Both the position numbers and the translations under genes were made by a program. This document shows, in pieces, positions 1-6,147 of a DNA stretch of 15,240 bases; the first letter of the stretch is position 1; every line of letters begins with the position of its first letter. The stretch is from Candidatus Acetothermia bacterium (GTDB lineage Bacteria; Bipolaricaulota; Bipolaricaulia; UBA7950; UBA9294). The stretch is taken from assembly GCA_003650505.1 (NCBI GenBank), contig QMQL01000007.1, positions 1-15,240 of the forward strand, written 5' to 3'. The notes under the pieces are model-generated. The model did no database searches, was not told the DNA's origin, and was given only the letters and a program-made list of their open reading frames with translations.

Positions 1-58
1 AGGCGCTAATGTTTACGCTATCGGAGTCACCAACGAGACAACGAAAATAGGGAGTCAA

Positions 59-616
59 ATGGTTCAGTCTCCAAATCTAGAAGGAAAGAGGACCACTCTT
101 CGCCCGACCGGGCCTGAAGACCTGATCTTCCTAGAAACGCTTTGGAACGACGGCGAAGTGATGCGTTACGTCGGCTACCCGAAGGGATTGGGGATCGATG
201 AGGAGGGGATGAGAACCTGGTTCGACCGCCTTGCGGAGAATCGAGGCCGGGATCGCGAGCACTGGATCGTCGAAGTCAAGGGGGAGCCGATCGGCGAGGC
301 GTTCTACCGCCGCTGTGACGAATACTGCGGGTATCGTGCCCCGAAGATGGCCGAGCTCGACCTGAAACTGAAGCCACAGTCCTGGGGGCGCGGCTACGGG
401 AGCGACGCCCTGCGGACGCTCGCGACCTACCTGTTCGCCCAAGGATTCAAGATCCTCGTCGTCTCGCCGAACCTCGAGAACAAAGCGGCACTCAGGCTGT
501 ATGAAAGGCTCGGCTTCGAAGCTAAGCTCCGCTTCCGGGCCGAGGAGACCGGTGCCATGCACGAAGTCTTGGCGCTTACCGAACCAGCGCTTGAAGCAAA
601 GCTTCACCGTACGTAG
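59..616 (+). CDS. GNAT-family N-acetyltransferase (RimJ/RimL-like)
   Basis: The 185-residue protein has the layout of the GNAT superfamily, which transfers an acetyl group from acetyl-CoA to an amine; RimJ/RimL-type members act on protein N-termini, small amines or antibiotics. The N-terminal part (LEGKRTTLRPTGPEDL, residues 7-22) is the usual first strand and helix. The acetyl-CoA pyrophosphate loop is seen as Q107-x-x-G110-x-G112 followed by Y-G-S-D-A. The downstream NLENKAALRLYERLGFE (138-154) is the classic motif B region, where an Asn precedes a helix and a Y-x-x-x-GF turn. Length is normal for a single-domain GNAT. The start is supported by GGGAG four bases upstream of the ATG. It is the only + strand gene here and its 3' end overlaps the convergent inhibitor gene by 13 bases. 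The substrate cannot be read from sequence. Confidence 0.9.
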   Translation: MVQSPNLEGKRTTLRPTGPEDLIFLETLWNDGEVMRYVGYPKGLGIDEEGMRTWFDRLAENRGRDREHWIVEVKGEPIGEAFYRRCDEYCGYRAPKMAELDLKLKPQSWGRGYGSDALRTLATYLFAQGFKILVVSPNLENKAALRLYERLGFEAKLRFRAEETGAMHEVLALTEPALEAKLHRT

Positions 617-990
617 ACGACGACCGAGAAGGCCTCGATCGGTTCTTCTTCCCAGGGGCGCTCGTAGACGAACTGAAGCGGGATCGTCCCCGACGCGACT
701 GCCCTGAACCTGAACACGAATGTTCCTGGAGCACCAACGATATCGTCGTTCCCCTCGCTGACGAACTCCCTCTCCCCGACCTGTTCGAGGGCCCCCTGCT
801 CGAGCGGATCGACGAGCTCCCACTCGTAGCCGCTCGATGGGTTCCCCTCGAGGCGGACGACGAGGAGGTCACCGCGATCGAGGGTGACAAGCCTCCCATC
901 ATCTTCCTTTGTTACCACGGTTGGGAAGAGGCAACCGTGGAGAAGGAAGAGCCCTCCCAACAGAAGGAAGAGCGCGATTCGAAGCTTCAT
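604..990 (-). CDS. Chagasin/I42-family protease inhibitor-like lipoprotein
   Basis: A 128-residue secreted protein. Residues 1-20 form a signal peptide (MKLR, then a hydrophobic core) ending in a lipobox-like L17-H-G-C20, so Cys20 is probably lipidated after export; His at -2 of the box is unusual. The mature part shows the three inhibitory-loop motifs of the chagasin (MEROPS I42) family in order: NPSSGY at 50-55 (family NPTTGY), a G-x-x-G-x-F stretch at 86-91 (GAPGTF), and RPW at 111-113. Family members plug the active site of papain-like cysteine proteases. The start at 990 is chosen because AGGAGGTG lies seven bases upstream, a promoter lies just before it, and the signal peptide begins there; a longer in-frame reading would bury the signal peptide. 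No cysteine protease gene is visible nearby, so the target is unknown and could be foreign. Confidence 0.85.
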   Translation of the reverse strand: MKLRIALFLLLGGLFLLHGCLFPTVVTKEDDGRLVTLDRGDLLVVRLEGNPSSGYEWELVDPLEQGALEQVGEREFVSEGNDDIVGAPGTFVFRFRAVASGTIPLQFVYERPWEEEPIEAFSVVVYVR

Positions 991-1010
991 ATCCCACCTC
1001 CTGATGGCAG

Positions 1011-1039
1011 ATCCTAAAGGCCTGCGGCAGATCTGTGAA
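1011..1039 (-). promoter_or_regulatory. Sigma-70-like promoter of the I42 lipoprotein gene
   Basis: On the - strand, TTCACA (1034-1039, five of six bases of TTGACA) is followed after exactly 17 bases by TAGGAT (1011-1016). A transcript would start near 1004, giving a leader of about 14 bases that holds the AGGAGGTG ribosome site. An 8-base direct repeat, GGCAGATC on the + strand, lies at 1006-1013 and 1026-1033, 20 bases apart (two helical turns), overlapping the -10 and the spacer. It could be a regulator site; this part is inference. Confidence 0.6.
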
Positions 1040-1284
1040 GGTCGTCGGCCCCTCCCTCCCCGGTGCCGCGGATCCGACCGTCGAAGGACGCCCCGCGGTA
1101 GTCCGGAGGAGGGGAGTGGATCGCATGCATCACCACCTCCATGGGGGCACTCTTCCGGGGCCATCTTATGGCTCCCCTTTGGCCGCGGACAAACCGGCTC
1201 ACCGATCGGCCGCAGGCCCGTTCGCGGCAGGATCGTGTTAGAGCGAAGGGAGGGTTCATAGACGAACAGCTGAGGTGCGCTCAA

Positions 1285-1311
1285 GGAGGCGATCCTCCCC
1301 GACCGCCGGGG
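1285..1311 (-). terminator. Possible terminator hairpin downstream of the symporter
   Basis: About 65 bases past the symporter stop, the - strand can form CCCCG-GCGGT-CGGGG (1297-1311) or GGAGG-ATCG-CCTCC (1285-1298). The two share bases and exclude each other. No run of T follows, so a factor-independent terminator is not established. The position is right but the evidence is weak. Confidence 0.22.
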
Positions 1312-1376
1312 GCAGGGGCCGTACGACGGAACCGCCGGCCTGAACGAGGACCTCCGGCAGCGGGTCTGGTGCAGGA

Positions 1377-3083
1377 TCAGCGCTTCTGGCCGTTCTGACG
1401 GTCCCTCAACCCTCTGGAGCCGTTCGAACCGGTCTCATGGTCCTGGAACCGAACCGGCGCATTGGGCCGTACCGACCTCCCGAACGCCGAGAAGGCTAGT
1501 GCTAAGACGACGCTGAGCCCGAGGTAGTACCATACCCACCACGGGAAGTTGAGCGGCCCAATCCGGGCGTCTCCCCAGTCCCAAAAGTCGTTTCCCAGCG
1601 AAAAGAGGAGTGCGAAAGCCGCCACCCACCTCCAAGTTCTCTTGTTGGTCTTACGGTTCCGGGAACTCAGCTTCTGGTGCTGCCGCGGGGCTGCAAATAG
1701 GCTCACAACTACCAGGACGAAGCCGGCCGCGACGACGATCGGAACCACTGGGAGCGTGCCGAATGACGGCAGGAGGTCGAAGTGATAGGCTGCGACGAAC
1801 CCCTCTCCGATGATGATCGATGCGATCGCCCCTGCGGCGGTCGCCCTTCGCCAGTATAGGGCGGCGAGGACGGTAGGGAACAGGACGGCAAGGCCGGTGA
1901 ACGTCTCGGTCGCGATCGCGAGGAAGGTGTCCGGAGGCCGCCAAGCGATCCCAAGACCGATCAGGGCGAGAACGGCTACGAACAGCTTCCCAGTCCACGG
2001 CGATACCTTGCGCCCCAGGAGCGGTTCGACCAGATCGCGCATGCACATCGATGAAAGCGTGAGGAGCTGGGAGTCGAGGGTCGACATCAACGCGGCGAGG
2101 GCGGCGGTCAGGACCAGGGCCTCCAGAACCGGCGGGGCGTAGCTGGACAGAAGGAGGGGAAAGATCCTGTCCGATGTCGCACCTGCGGGAAGGTCGGGGA
2201 ACGCGAGCCGTCCGATCACCCCGATCGTCACCGGGAGGAGGAAGAGGAAGCCGGTGATCAACGGGTAGAGCGACATCGTCGTCACGAGCGCCCGTTCACT
2301 GCGGGCAGCGTAGAAACGTTGGAAGAGCTGGGGGAACATGGGATCGCAGAGGGACCACAGGAGCATGTAGCCGAGCCATATACCGGGGCTGAGGGCTCCC
2401 CCCGCCCCGGGCCGGGAGAAGAGATCAGGGAATCTCGCCGCCACTTCCCGGTTCGCTGTCGAGAGCCCGCCGAACGGAGTTGCGATCACCCCGAGGGCGA
2501 CGATTAGGAGCACGATCAGCATGCCGCCCTGAAAGGCATCCGTCCACGCGACACCCCGCATCCCCCCGAGGAAGGTGTAACCGAGCATCACCGCCGTGAC
2601 GAGGGCCGCTCCGGCGAGGTACGGGATCCCGAGGAGTTCCTCCAGAGCGTACCCCGCTGCCATCGGCTGCATGGCGAGGTATGGGAGGGTGAAGGCGGTC
2701 ATCACCCCGAAGAAGAGGAAGCGGAGCGCGGGGCTTCCGAACCGGTAGAAGACGAGTTCCGGAGGGGTGAGAAGACCCTTCTCCTTTCCGATCCGCCAGA
2801 CCTGGCGGCCGATCAAGTGGAAGGAGAGGGCCATGAACCCGGTGCCGAACGCCATGATCGGGTAGAAGGCATAGCCGGTCCGCCAACCGGCGCCGGAGAA
2901 GCCGAACACGGTGAACGCGCTGAAGTTCGTCGCCGCCATCGTGAGGAACAGGACGAACGGGGGGAGACTACGGGACGCCACGAAATAATCCTCGATACTC
3001 CGCTTCGCCCTCCGGCGGGCGAGAAGACCGATCGAGATGAGGACGATGAAGTACCCCGAAACGACCGCCATCTTCCCCCACAT
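1377..3083 (-). CDS. Sodium:solute symporter (SSS family)
   Basis: This is a 568-residue polytopic inner-membrane transporter of the SSS family (PutP/PanF type), which couples Na+ entry to solute uptake. Family hallmarks are the N-terminal DYFVASRSLPP stretch (32-42) before the second membrane segment ATNFSAFTVFGFSGAGW (51-67), and AALMSTLDSQLL (330-341). In the latter, S334-T335 occupy the place of the Na+-binding Ser-Thr pair of PutP. A later LFPTVLAALYWRRAT (401-415) is also typical. After the core, a basic linker (about 466-482) leads to two extra membrane segments (483-535) and a hydrophilic tail. The start at 3083 is preferred over an upstream in-frame ATG at 3119 because AGGAGGT lies six bases before it. 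The gene has its own promoter and a structured leader, and its neighbours are signalling genes with no metabolic link. The substrate cannot be assigned. Confidence 0.9.
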   Translation of the reverse strand: MWGKMAVVSGYFIVLISIGLLARRRAKRSIEDYFVASRSLPPFVLFLTMAATNFSAFTVFGFSGAGWRTGYAFYPIMAFGTGFMALSFHLIGRQVWRIGKEKGLLTPPELVFYRFGSPALRFLFFGVMTAFTLPYLAMQPMAAGYALEELLGIPYLAGAALVTAVMLGYTFLGGMRGVAWTDAFQGGMLIVLLIVALGVIATPFGGLSTANREVAARFPDLFSRPGAGGALSPGIWLGYMLLWSLCDPMFPQLFQRFYAARSERALVTTMSLYPLITGFLFLLPVTIGVIGRLAFPDLPAGATSDRIFPLLLSSYAPPVLEALVLTAALAALMSTLDSQLLTLSSMCMRDLVEPLLGRKVSPWTGKLFVAVLALIGLGIAWRPPDTFLAIATETFTGLAVLFPTVLAALYWRRATAAGAIASIIIGEGFVAAYHFDLLPSFGTLPVVPIVVAAGFVLVVVSLFAAPRQHQKLSSRNRKTNKRTWRWVAAFALLFSLGNDFWDWGDARIGPLNFPWWVWYYLGLSVVLALAFSAFGRSVRPNAPVRFQDHETGSNGSRGLRDRQNGQKR

Positions 3084-3088
3084 GAAAT

Positions 3089-3131
3089 ACCTCCTATAGG
3101 AGAAGCGGCCACCCAGCAAGGCTGGATGGCC
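3089..3131 (-). promoter_or_regulatory. Structured 5' leader with SD-overlapping palindrome
   Basis: The symporter leader contains a 10-base-pair hairpin (3107-3131; arms GGCCATCCAG and CTGGGTGGCC, loop CCTTG, one G-U pair). Four bases later comes a perfect 12-base palindrome CTCCTATAGGAG (3091-3102), whose right half is part of the ribosome site AGGAGGT (3089-3095). The palindrome could pair back on itself to hide the SD, or be a protein site at DNA level. The structures are seen; a regulatory role is inferred. Confidence 0.5.
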
Positions 3132-3158
3132 ATACTTGACCTGACATACCTCAATCCT

Positions 3159-3187
3159 AGTATATCCCTCGCGGCGTAGGGGAACAA
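3159..3187 (-). promoter_or_regulatory. Sigma-70-like promoter of the symporter gene
   Basis: On the - strand TTGTTC (3182-3187) and TATACT (3159-3164) are separated by exactly 17 bases. The predicted start near 3152 gives a leader of about 69 bases containing the hairpin and the SD palindrome. The -10 hexamer matches the consensus at five of six positions. This makes the symporter a separate transcription unit from the HD-GYP gene upstream. Confidence 0.6.
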
Positions 3188-3237
3188 CACGATCGCCGCG
3201 GCGATCCGACGCGAATATGAGGGGACCCCGAACGGAG

Positions 3238-3254
3238 CCGATCTCCGGGATCGG
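3238..3254 (-). terminator. Possible hairpin after the 922-residue HD-GYP gene
   Basis: Ten bases past the stop codon, the - strand can fold as CCGATC-CCGGA-GATCGG (six pairs). A U-run is missing, so it may only protect the 3' end or serve no role. Together with the symporter promoter downstream it marks a plausible unit boundary. Confidence 0.22.
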
Positions 3255-3263
3255 GAGCCCGTC

Positions 3264-6032
3264 CTAGTCTGACTCGAGGGAGAATCCCTTTTCGAAGACG
3301 GTCAGGCAGGCGTCGACGACGTCCGGATCGTAGAGCTTCCCCTTGCTCCGGACGATCTCGATCAGGGCGGCTTTTATCCCGTGGGCAGGGCGGTACGGCC
3401 GGTGGGAAGCCATCGCTTCAACAACGTCGGCGACGGCGAGGATCCTCGCCTCGAGCATGATCTCATCCCCCTTCAGCCCGTTCGGGTATCCTGATCCGTC
3501 GAGGCGTTCGTGGTGCTGGAGGACGATCTCGTCTACCGGCCACGGGAAATCGATCCCCTTAAGGATCGAATGGGCCTGTCTTGGATGCGCCTTGATTATC
3601 TCAAACTCAGTGTCGCTCAGCTTGCTCGGCCTAGCGAGGATCTCGGCCGGGACCGACAGCTTCCCTATGTCGTGTATCAGGGAGGCGTAGCGGACGGCCT
3701 CGATCCTCTCCTTCGGGAGGCCCATCTCCCGGGCGATGGCGACGGCGAGCTGCGCGACGCGCATCTGGTGTCCGGCCGTGTACGGATCGCGGAGGTCGAT
3801 CGCCGCTTCGAGCGCTTCGATCACGCTGTCGAGGGTCCGCCGCGTTTTGGCCAGGCTATCGACGAGGGCTTTCTCCGCGTTCACCCGCTTCGTGATGTCG
3901 GTGAACGCGGAGATGGTCCCGGCATAACGGTCTCCTTCCATCAGGGGGCTTGCGCTCAGGAACACCGGGAGTCTCTTCCCCGTCTTGGTCAACAGGGTCG
4001 TCTCGTAGCGGTCGCTGGCACCGGCCCGCCGCTCGGCCATCTTCGCCTCGATCGTGGAGCGCTCCTCCTCAGGGCTGAGGAAGGTCGACTTCTTCCCGAC
4101 GAGCTCCTCGGCGGAGTACCCGAGCATCTCCGCCCCGGTCGGATTGATGTAGGTGATCGTTCCCGAGGCATCCTCGACCGCGATCCCCTCGTTGATCGTC
4201 GTCACGATCCGCTCGTTCAGGCCCCGGAGCCTTGCCGTTTCCTCCCCCAGGCGGAAGTTCTCGAGCGCCACCGCTCCTTCCGCTGCGAGCGCCTCGAGGA
4301 GCCTCCGGTCGGAGGGGGAGAAACCGTCTTTCGCCGGGCTCTCGGCATTGAGGACGCCGATCAGCCGCTCTTCGACCAGGAGAGGGATGCACAGCTTGCT
4401 TTTGGTCTCTCCAGTGCCCGGGAGGAAGATGGGATTCTTGGTGATGTCGGGGACGTAGATCGACTCCCGCGACCGCGCAGCCGCGGGGATGATCCCGCGC
4501 TCCGAGTCGAGCCGGAACTCCTCGTACTTCACCGGAACGGGGAGGGTGTATGCAGCTACCGAGAGGGTCTTCCTCTCCTCGTTGAACAGGTAGAGGGCGC
4601 AGTCTTCGATGCCGATCAGGTCCTTCGCCGCCTCGACGATCCTCCTCGCGATGCTCCTTCGGTCGCGCTTCAGGATGAGGGATCTGCCGAGCTTGTAGAT
4701 CGCCTCCAGCCTCTCCTCTAAGACCCTCCGTTCGGTTATGTCGAGGATCTGGGCGACCGTCCTCACCCCTCCTGACGGATCGCGAATCACGGTCGAGCTG
4801 ATCTCCACCCGGCGCTTCGTCCCGTCTCTTCTCAGGACGTTGAACTCGTAGCGGGCTGGGACGTCTTCCCCGGCCTGCCGGCGGCGGTAGCGCTCGGCCA
4901 CGAGATCGCGGGACTCCTTGTCGAGGAACTCGCGGAAGTCGTGGCCGATCACTTCGACGCGTTCCCAGCCGAAGATCCGGGTGAGAGCCTCGTTTGTGTA
5001 CACGATGCGGTAGTTCTTATCGATCATCATGATCCCGGCGTGCGAAGTCTCGACGATCGAGCGGAACCGCTCCTCGGATTCACGCCGGGCCGCTTCGAGC
5101 TCGAGACGGTAAAGAGCAAACCCGATGTCCCCCGCCAGTTCAGAGAACAGGTCTTGTTCCTCTTTTATCGTAGCGTACTCCCGTGGGACCTCTGCCGCGA
5201 TCAGCCCGTACAACTTCCCCTCGTACTCCAGGCGGGCGGCCAACTTCCGGTGTTCGGGCGCTTTCCCGAGGAGGGGGCACTCGCCGCACTCGGACGCCGG
5301 ATCCTCTATTAACACCACCCCGGGCCGTTCGAGGGCACGGCGGGCGCATTCGGATAGCATCCCAGCCTCGTGCATCCGCTCGAGGGATGTGGCGTCATCG
5401 CCGAGGCCGGCGTGATAGAACGCGTTCGGCTTCTTCCCGTCAAGGAGGACAATCCAAGCGCTCCGGTACCCGCGGGTTTCGACGAGGGTCTCGCATGCTC
5501 TCCGGAGGAGGCGGCCCTGTTCCTTCTCTTTTGTGATCAGCTGATTGATCCGGCGAATCCCTGTTAGGAGGCTGTTCAGGCGCTCGAGAAACTCGCGGGT
5601 CGCGATCTCGTCCGTTATCTCCGTCGCGTTTCCGAGGATTCCTGTTGTCTTACCCCTCTCGTCGGAGAGGGCGACCTTCGTTGCGATGAACGCCCGCTTG
5701 CGGCCGTCGATGGTCAGCCGATCGATTGTCCGTGTCGTCTCCCCCGTCTTGAGGATCTTCGTATCTCCGGCGCGGAGGAACTTCGCCTCCTCCCCCGGGA
5801 AGAGGTCGGCGTCGGTCCTTCCGAGGATCCGGTCGAGGGGGAGTCGTAAAACCCGAGCTAAGGCGGGATTTGCCAGGATGTAGCGGCCCTTCCGATCCTT
5901 GACGAAGATAATCGAGTCGGCCGCCTCAAGGAGGGCATGGAGGAGGCCCTCCGTTCCAGCGGCCTTGGCTATCAGGCCTTTGAGCGGCTCTGCGTCCGGT
6001 AAGAAAAGGCGTTCCCGCTTTCCCCGTGTCAT
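3264..6032 (-). CDS. PAS/GAF sensor HD-GYP phosphodiesterase (922 aa)
   Basis: A soluble multidomain protein predicted to sense intracellular signals and hydrolyse cyclic-di-GMP. Domains by eye: PAS (30-145), GAF (165-312), PAS (320-436), GAF (440-597), PAS (600-720), HD-GYP (735-918). The HD-GYP domain keeps the expected metal and catalytic residues: H755, H787-D788 in IHDIGK, H816, H840-H841 in QHHER, G848-Y849-P850 and D869. No membrane segment or signal peptide is seen, so it is cytoplasmic. The first GAF carries C249-G-E-C252-P, a cysteine pair that might bind a cofactor or sense redox state (inference). The assigned start is the first Met of the open frame; only a weak GGGAA precedes it. 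It is a paralogue of the next gene upstream. No output besides HD-GYP is present, so activity presumably depends on ligand-induced changes in the sensors. Confidence 0.9.
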   Translation of the reverse strand: MTRGKRERLFLPDAEPLKGLIAKAAGTEGLLHALLEAADSIIFVKDRKGRYILANPALARVLRLPLDRILGRTDADLFPGEEAKFLRAGDTKILKTGETTRTIDRLTIDGRKRAFIATKVALSDERGKTTGILGNATEITDEIATREFLERLNSLLTGIRRINQLITKEKEQGRLLRRACETLVETRGYRSAWIVLLDGKKPNAFYHAGLGDDATSLERMHEAGMLSECARRALERPGVVLIEDPASECGECPLLGKAPEHRKLAARLEYEGKLYGLIAAEVPREYATIKEEQDLFSELAGDIGFALYRLELEAARRESEERFRSIVETSHAGIMMIDKNYRIVYTNEALTRIFGWERVEVIGHDFREFLDKESRDLVAERYRRRQAGEDVPARYEFNVLRRDGTKRRVEISSTVIRDPSGGVRTVAQILDITERRVLEERLEAIYKLGRSLILKRDRRSIARRIVEAAKDLIGIEDCALYLFNEERKTLSVAAYTLPVPVKYEEFRLDSERGIIPAAARSRESIYVPDITKNPIFLPGTGETKSKLCIPLLVEERLIGVLNAESPAKDGFSPSDRRLLEALAAEGAVALENFRLGEETARLRGLNERIVTTINEGIAVEDASGTITYINPTGAEMLGYSAEELVGKKSTFLSPEEERSTIEAKMAERRAGASDRYETTLLTKTGKRLPVFLSASPLMEGDRYAGTISAFTDITKRVNAEKALVDSLAKTRRTLDSVIEALEAAIDLRDPYTAGHQMRVAQLAVAIAREMGLPKERIEAVRYASLIHDIGKLSVPAEILARPSKLSDTEFEIIKAHPRQAHSILKGIDFPWPVDEIVLQHHERLDGSGYPNGLKGDEIMLEARILAVADVVEAMASHRPYRPAHGIKAALIEIVRSKGKLYDPDVVDACLTVFEKGFSLESD

Positions 6033-6147
6033 GCGATTCCCGATATAGGTAACTTAACACATAAGGATTTAAATTGCTAACCATCAGTTGTCGCGGTCAT
6101 TCCTCCTTGGGAGAGCGAACGTCAAGCACAGCCGGAAAGCTCAAACG
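6033..6147 (-). promoter_or_regulatory. AT-rich leader/promoter region between the HD-GYP genes
   Basis: The 115-base gap is strikingly AT-rich at 6041-6080 compared with its surroundings, as expected of a promoter. One reading on the - strand is TTAGCA, 17 bases, TTAAGT; other readings are possible, so the exact elements are uncertain. A strong AAGGAGG (6102-6108) sits too close (one base) to an ATG at 6100 that opens a seven-codon frame ending at 6077, out of frame with the main gene. No terminator for the upstream gene was seen, so read-through is possible. Confidence 0.35.

Larger units (their letters stand above)
991..1376. other. Intergenic stretch without a convincing gene
   Basis: This 386-base stretch holds the inhibitor promoter at its left end (1011-1039). 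Short open frames occur on both strands but none shows a recognisable domain or a well placed ribosome site. A hairpin can form at 1157-1177 on the + strand (GGGGCCAT, loop CTT, ATGGCTCC, one G-T pair), and two overlapping hairpins lie at 1285-1311. No tRNA, 4.5S RNA, tmRNA or RNase P signature was recognised. The right part is the 3' flank of the symporter gene and may hold its transcription end. Confidence 0.6.

Noticed and set aside
9..50. 13-codon frame before the acetyltransferase gene
   Set aside because: Too short, no ribosome site visible and close to the window edge; nothing supports it as a gene.
604..1284. Longer 226-residue version of the inhibitor protein
   Set aside because: The extension has no domain, places the signal peptide in the middle and ignores the strong ribosome site and promoter directly before 990.
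991..1376. A structured RNA gene (SRP RNA, tmRNA, RNase P, riboswitch) in the gene-free stretch
   Set aside because: Hairpins are present, but none of the conserved sequence boxes of these RNAs were recognised; a covariance-model search would settle it.
3084..3119. Upstream in-frame ATG of the symporter
   Set aside because: The extra 12 codons would run through the leader hairpin and the SD palindrome; the ATG at 3083 has AGGAGGT at proper distance.
3510..4721. Long open frame of 403 codons on the + strand opposite the first large HD-GYP gene
   Set aside because: It mirrors the codon pattern of the real gene in a GC-rich genome, is rich in Arg, Gly and Asp without any domain, and has no convincing ribosome site.
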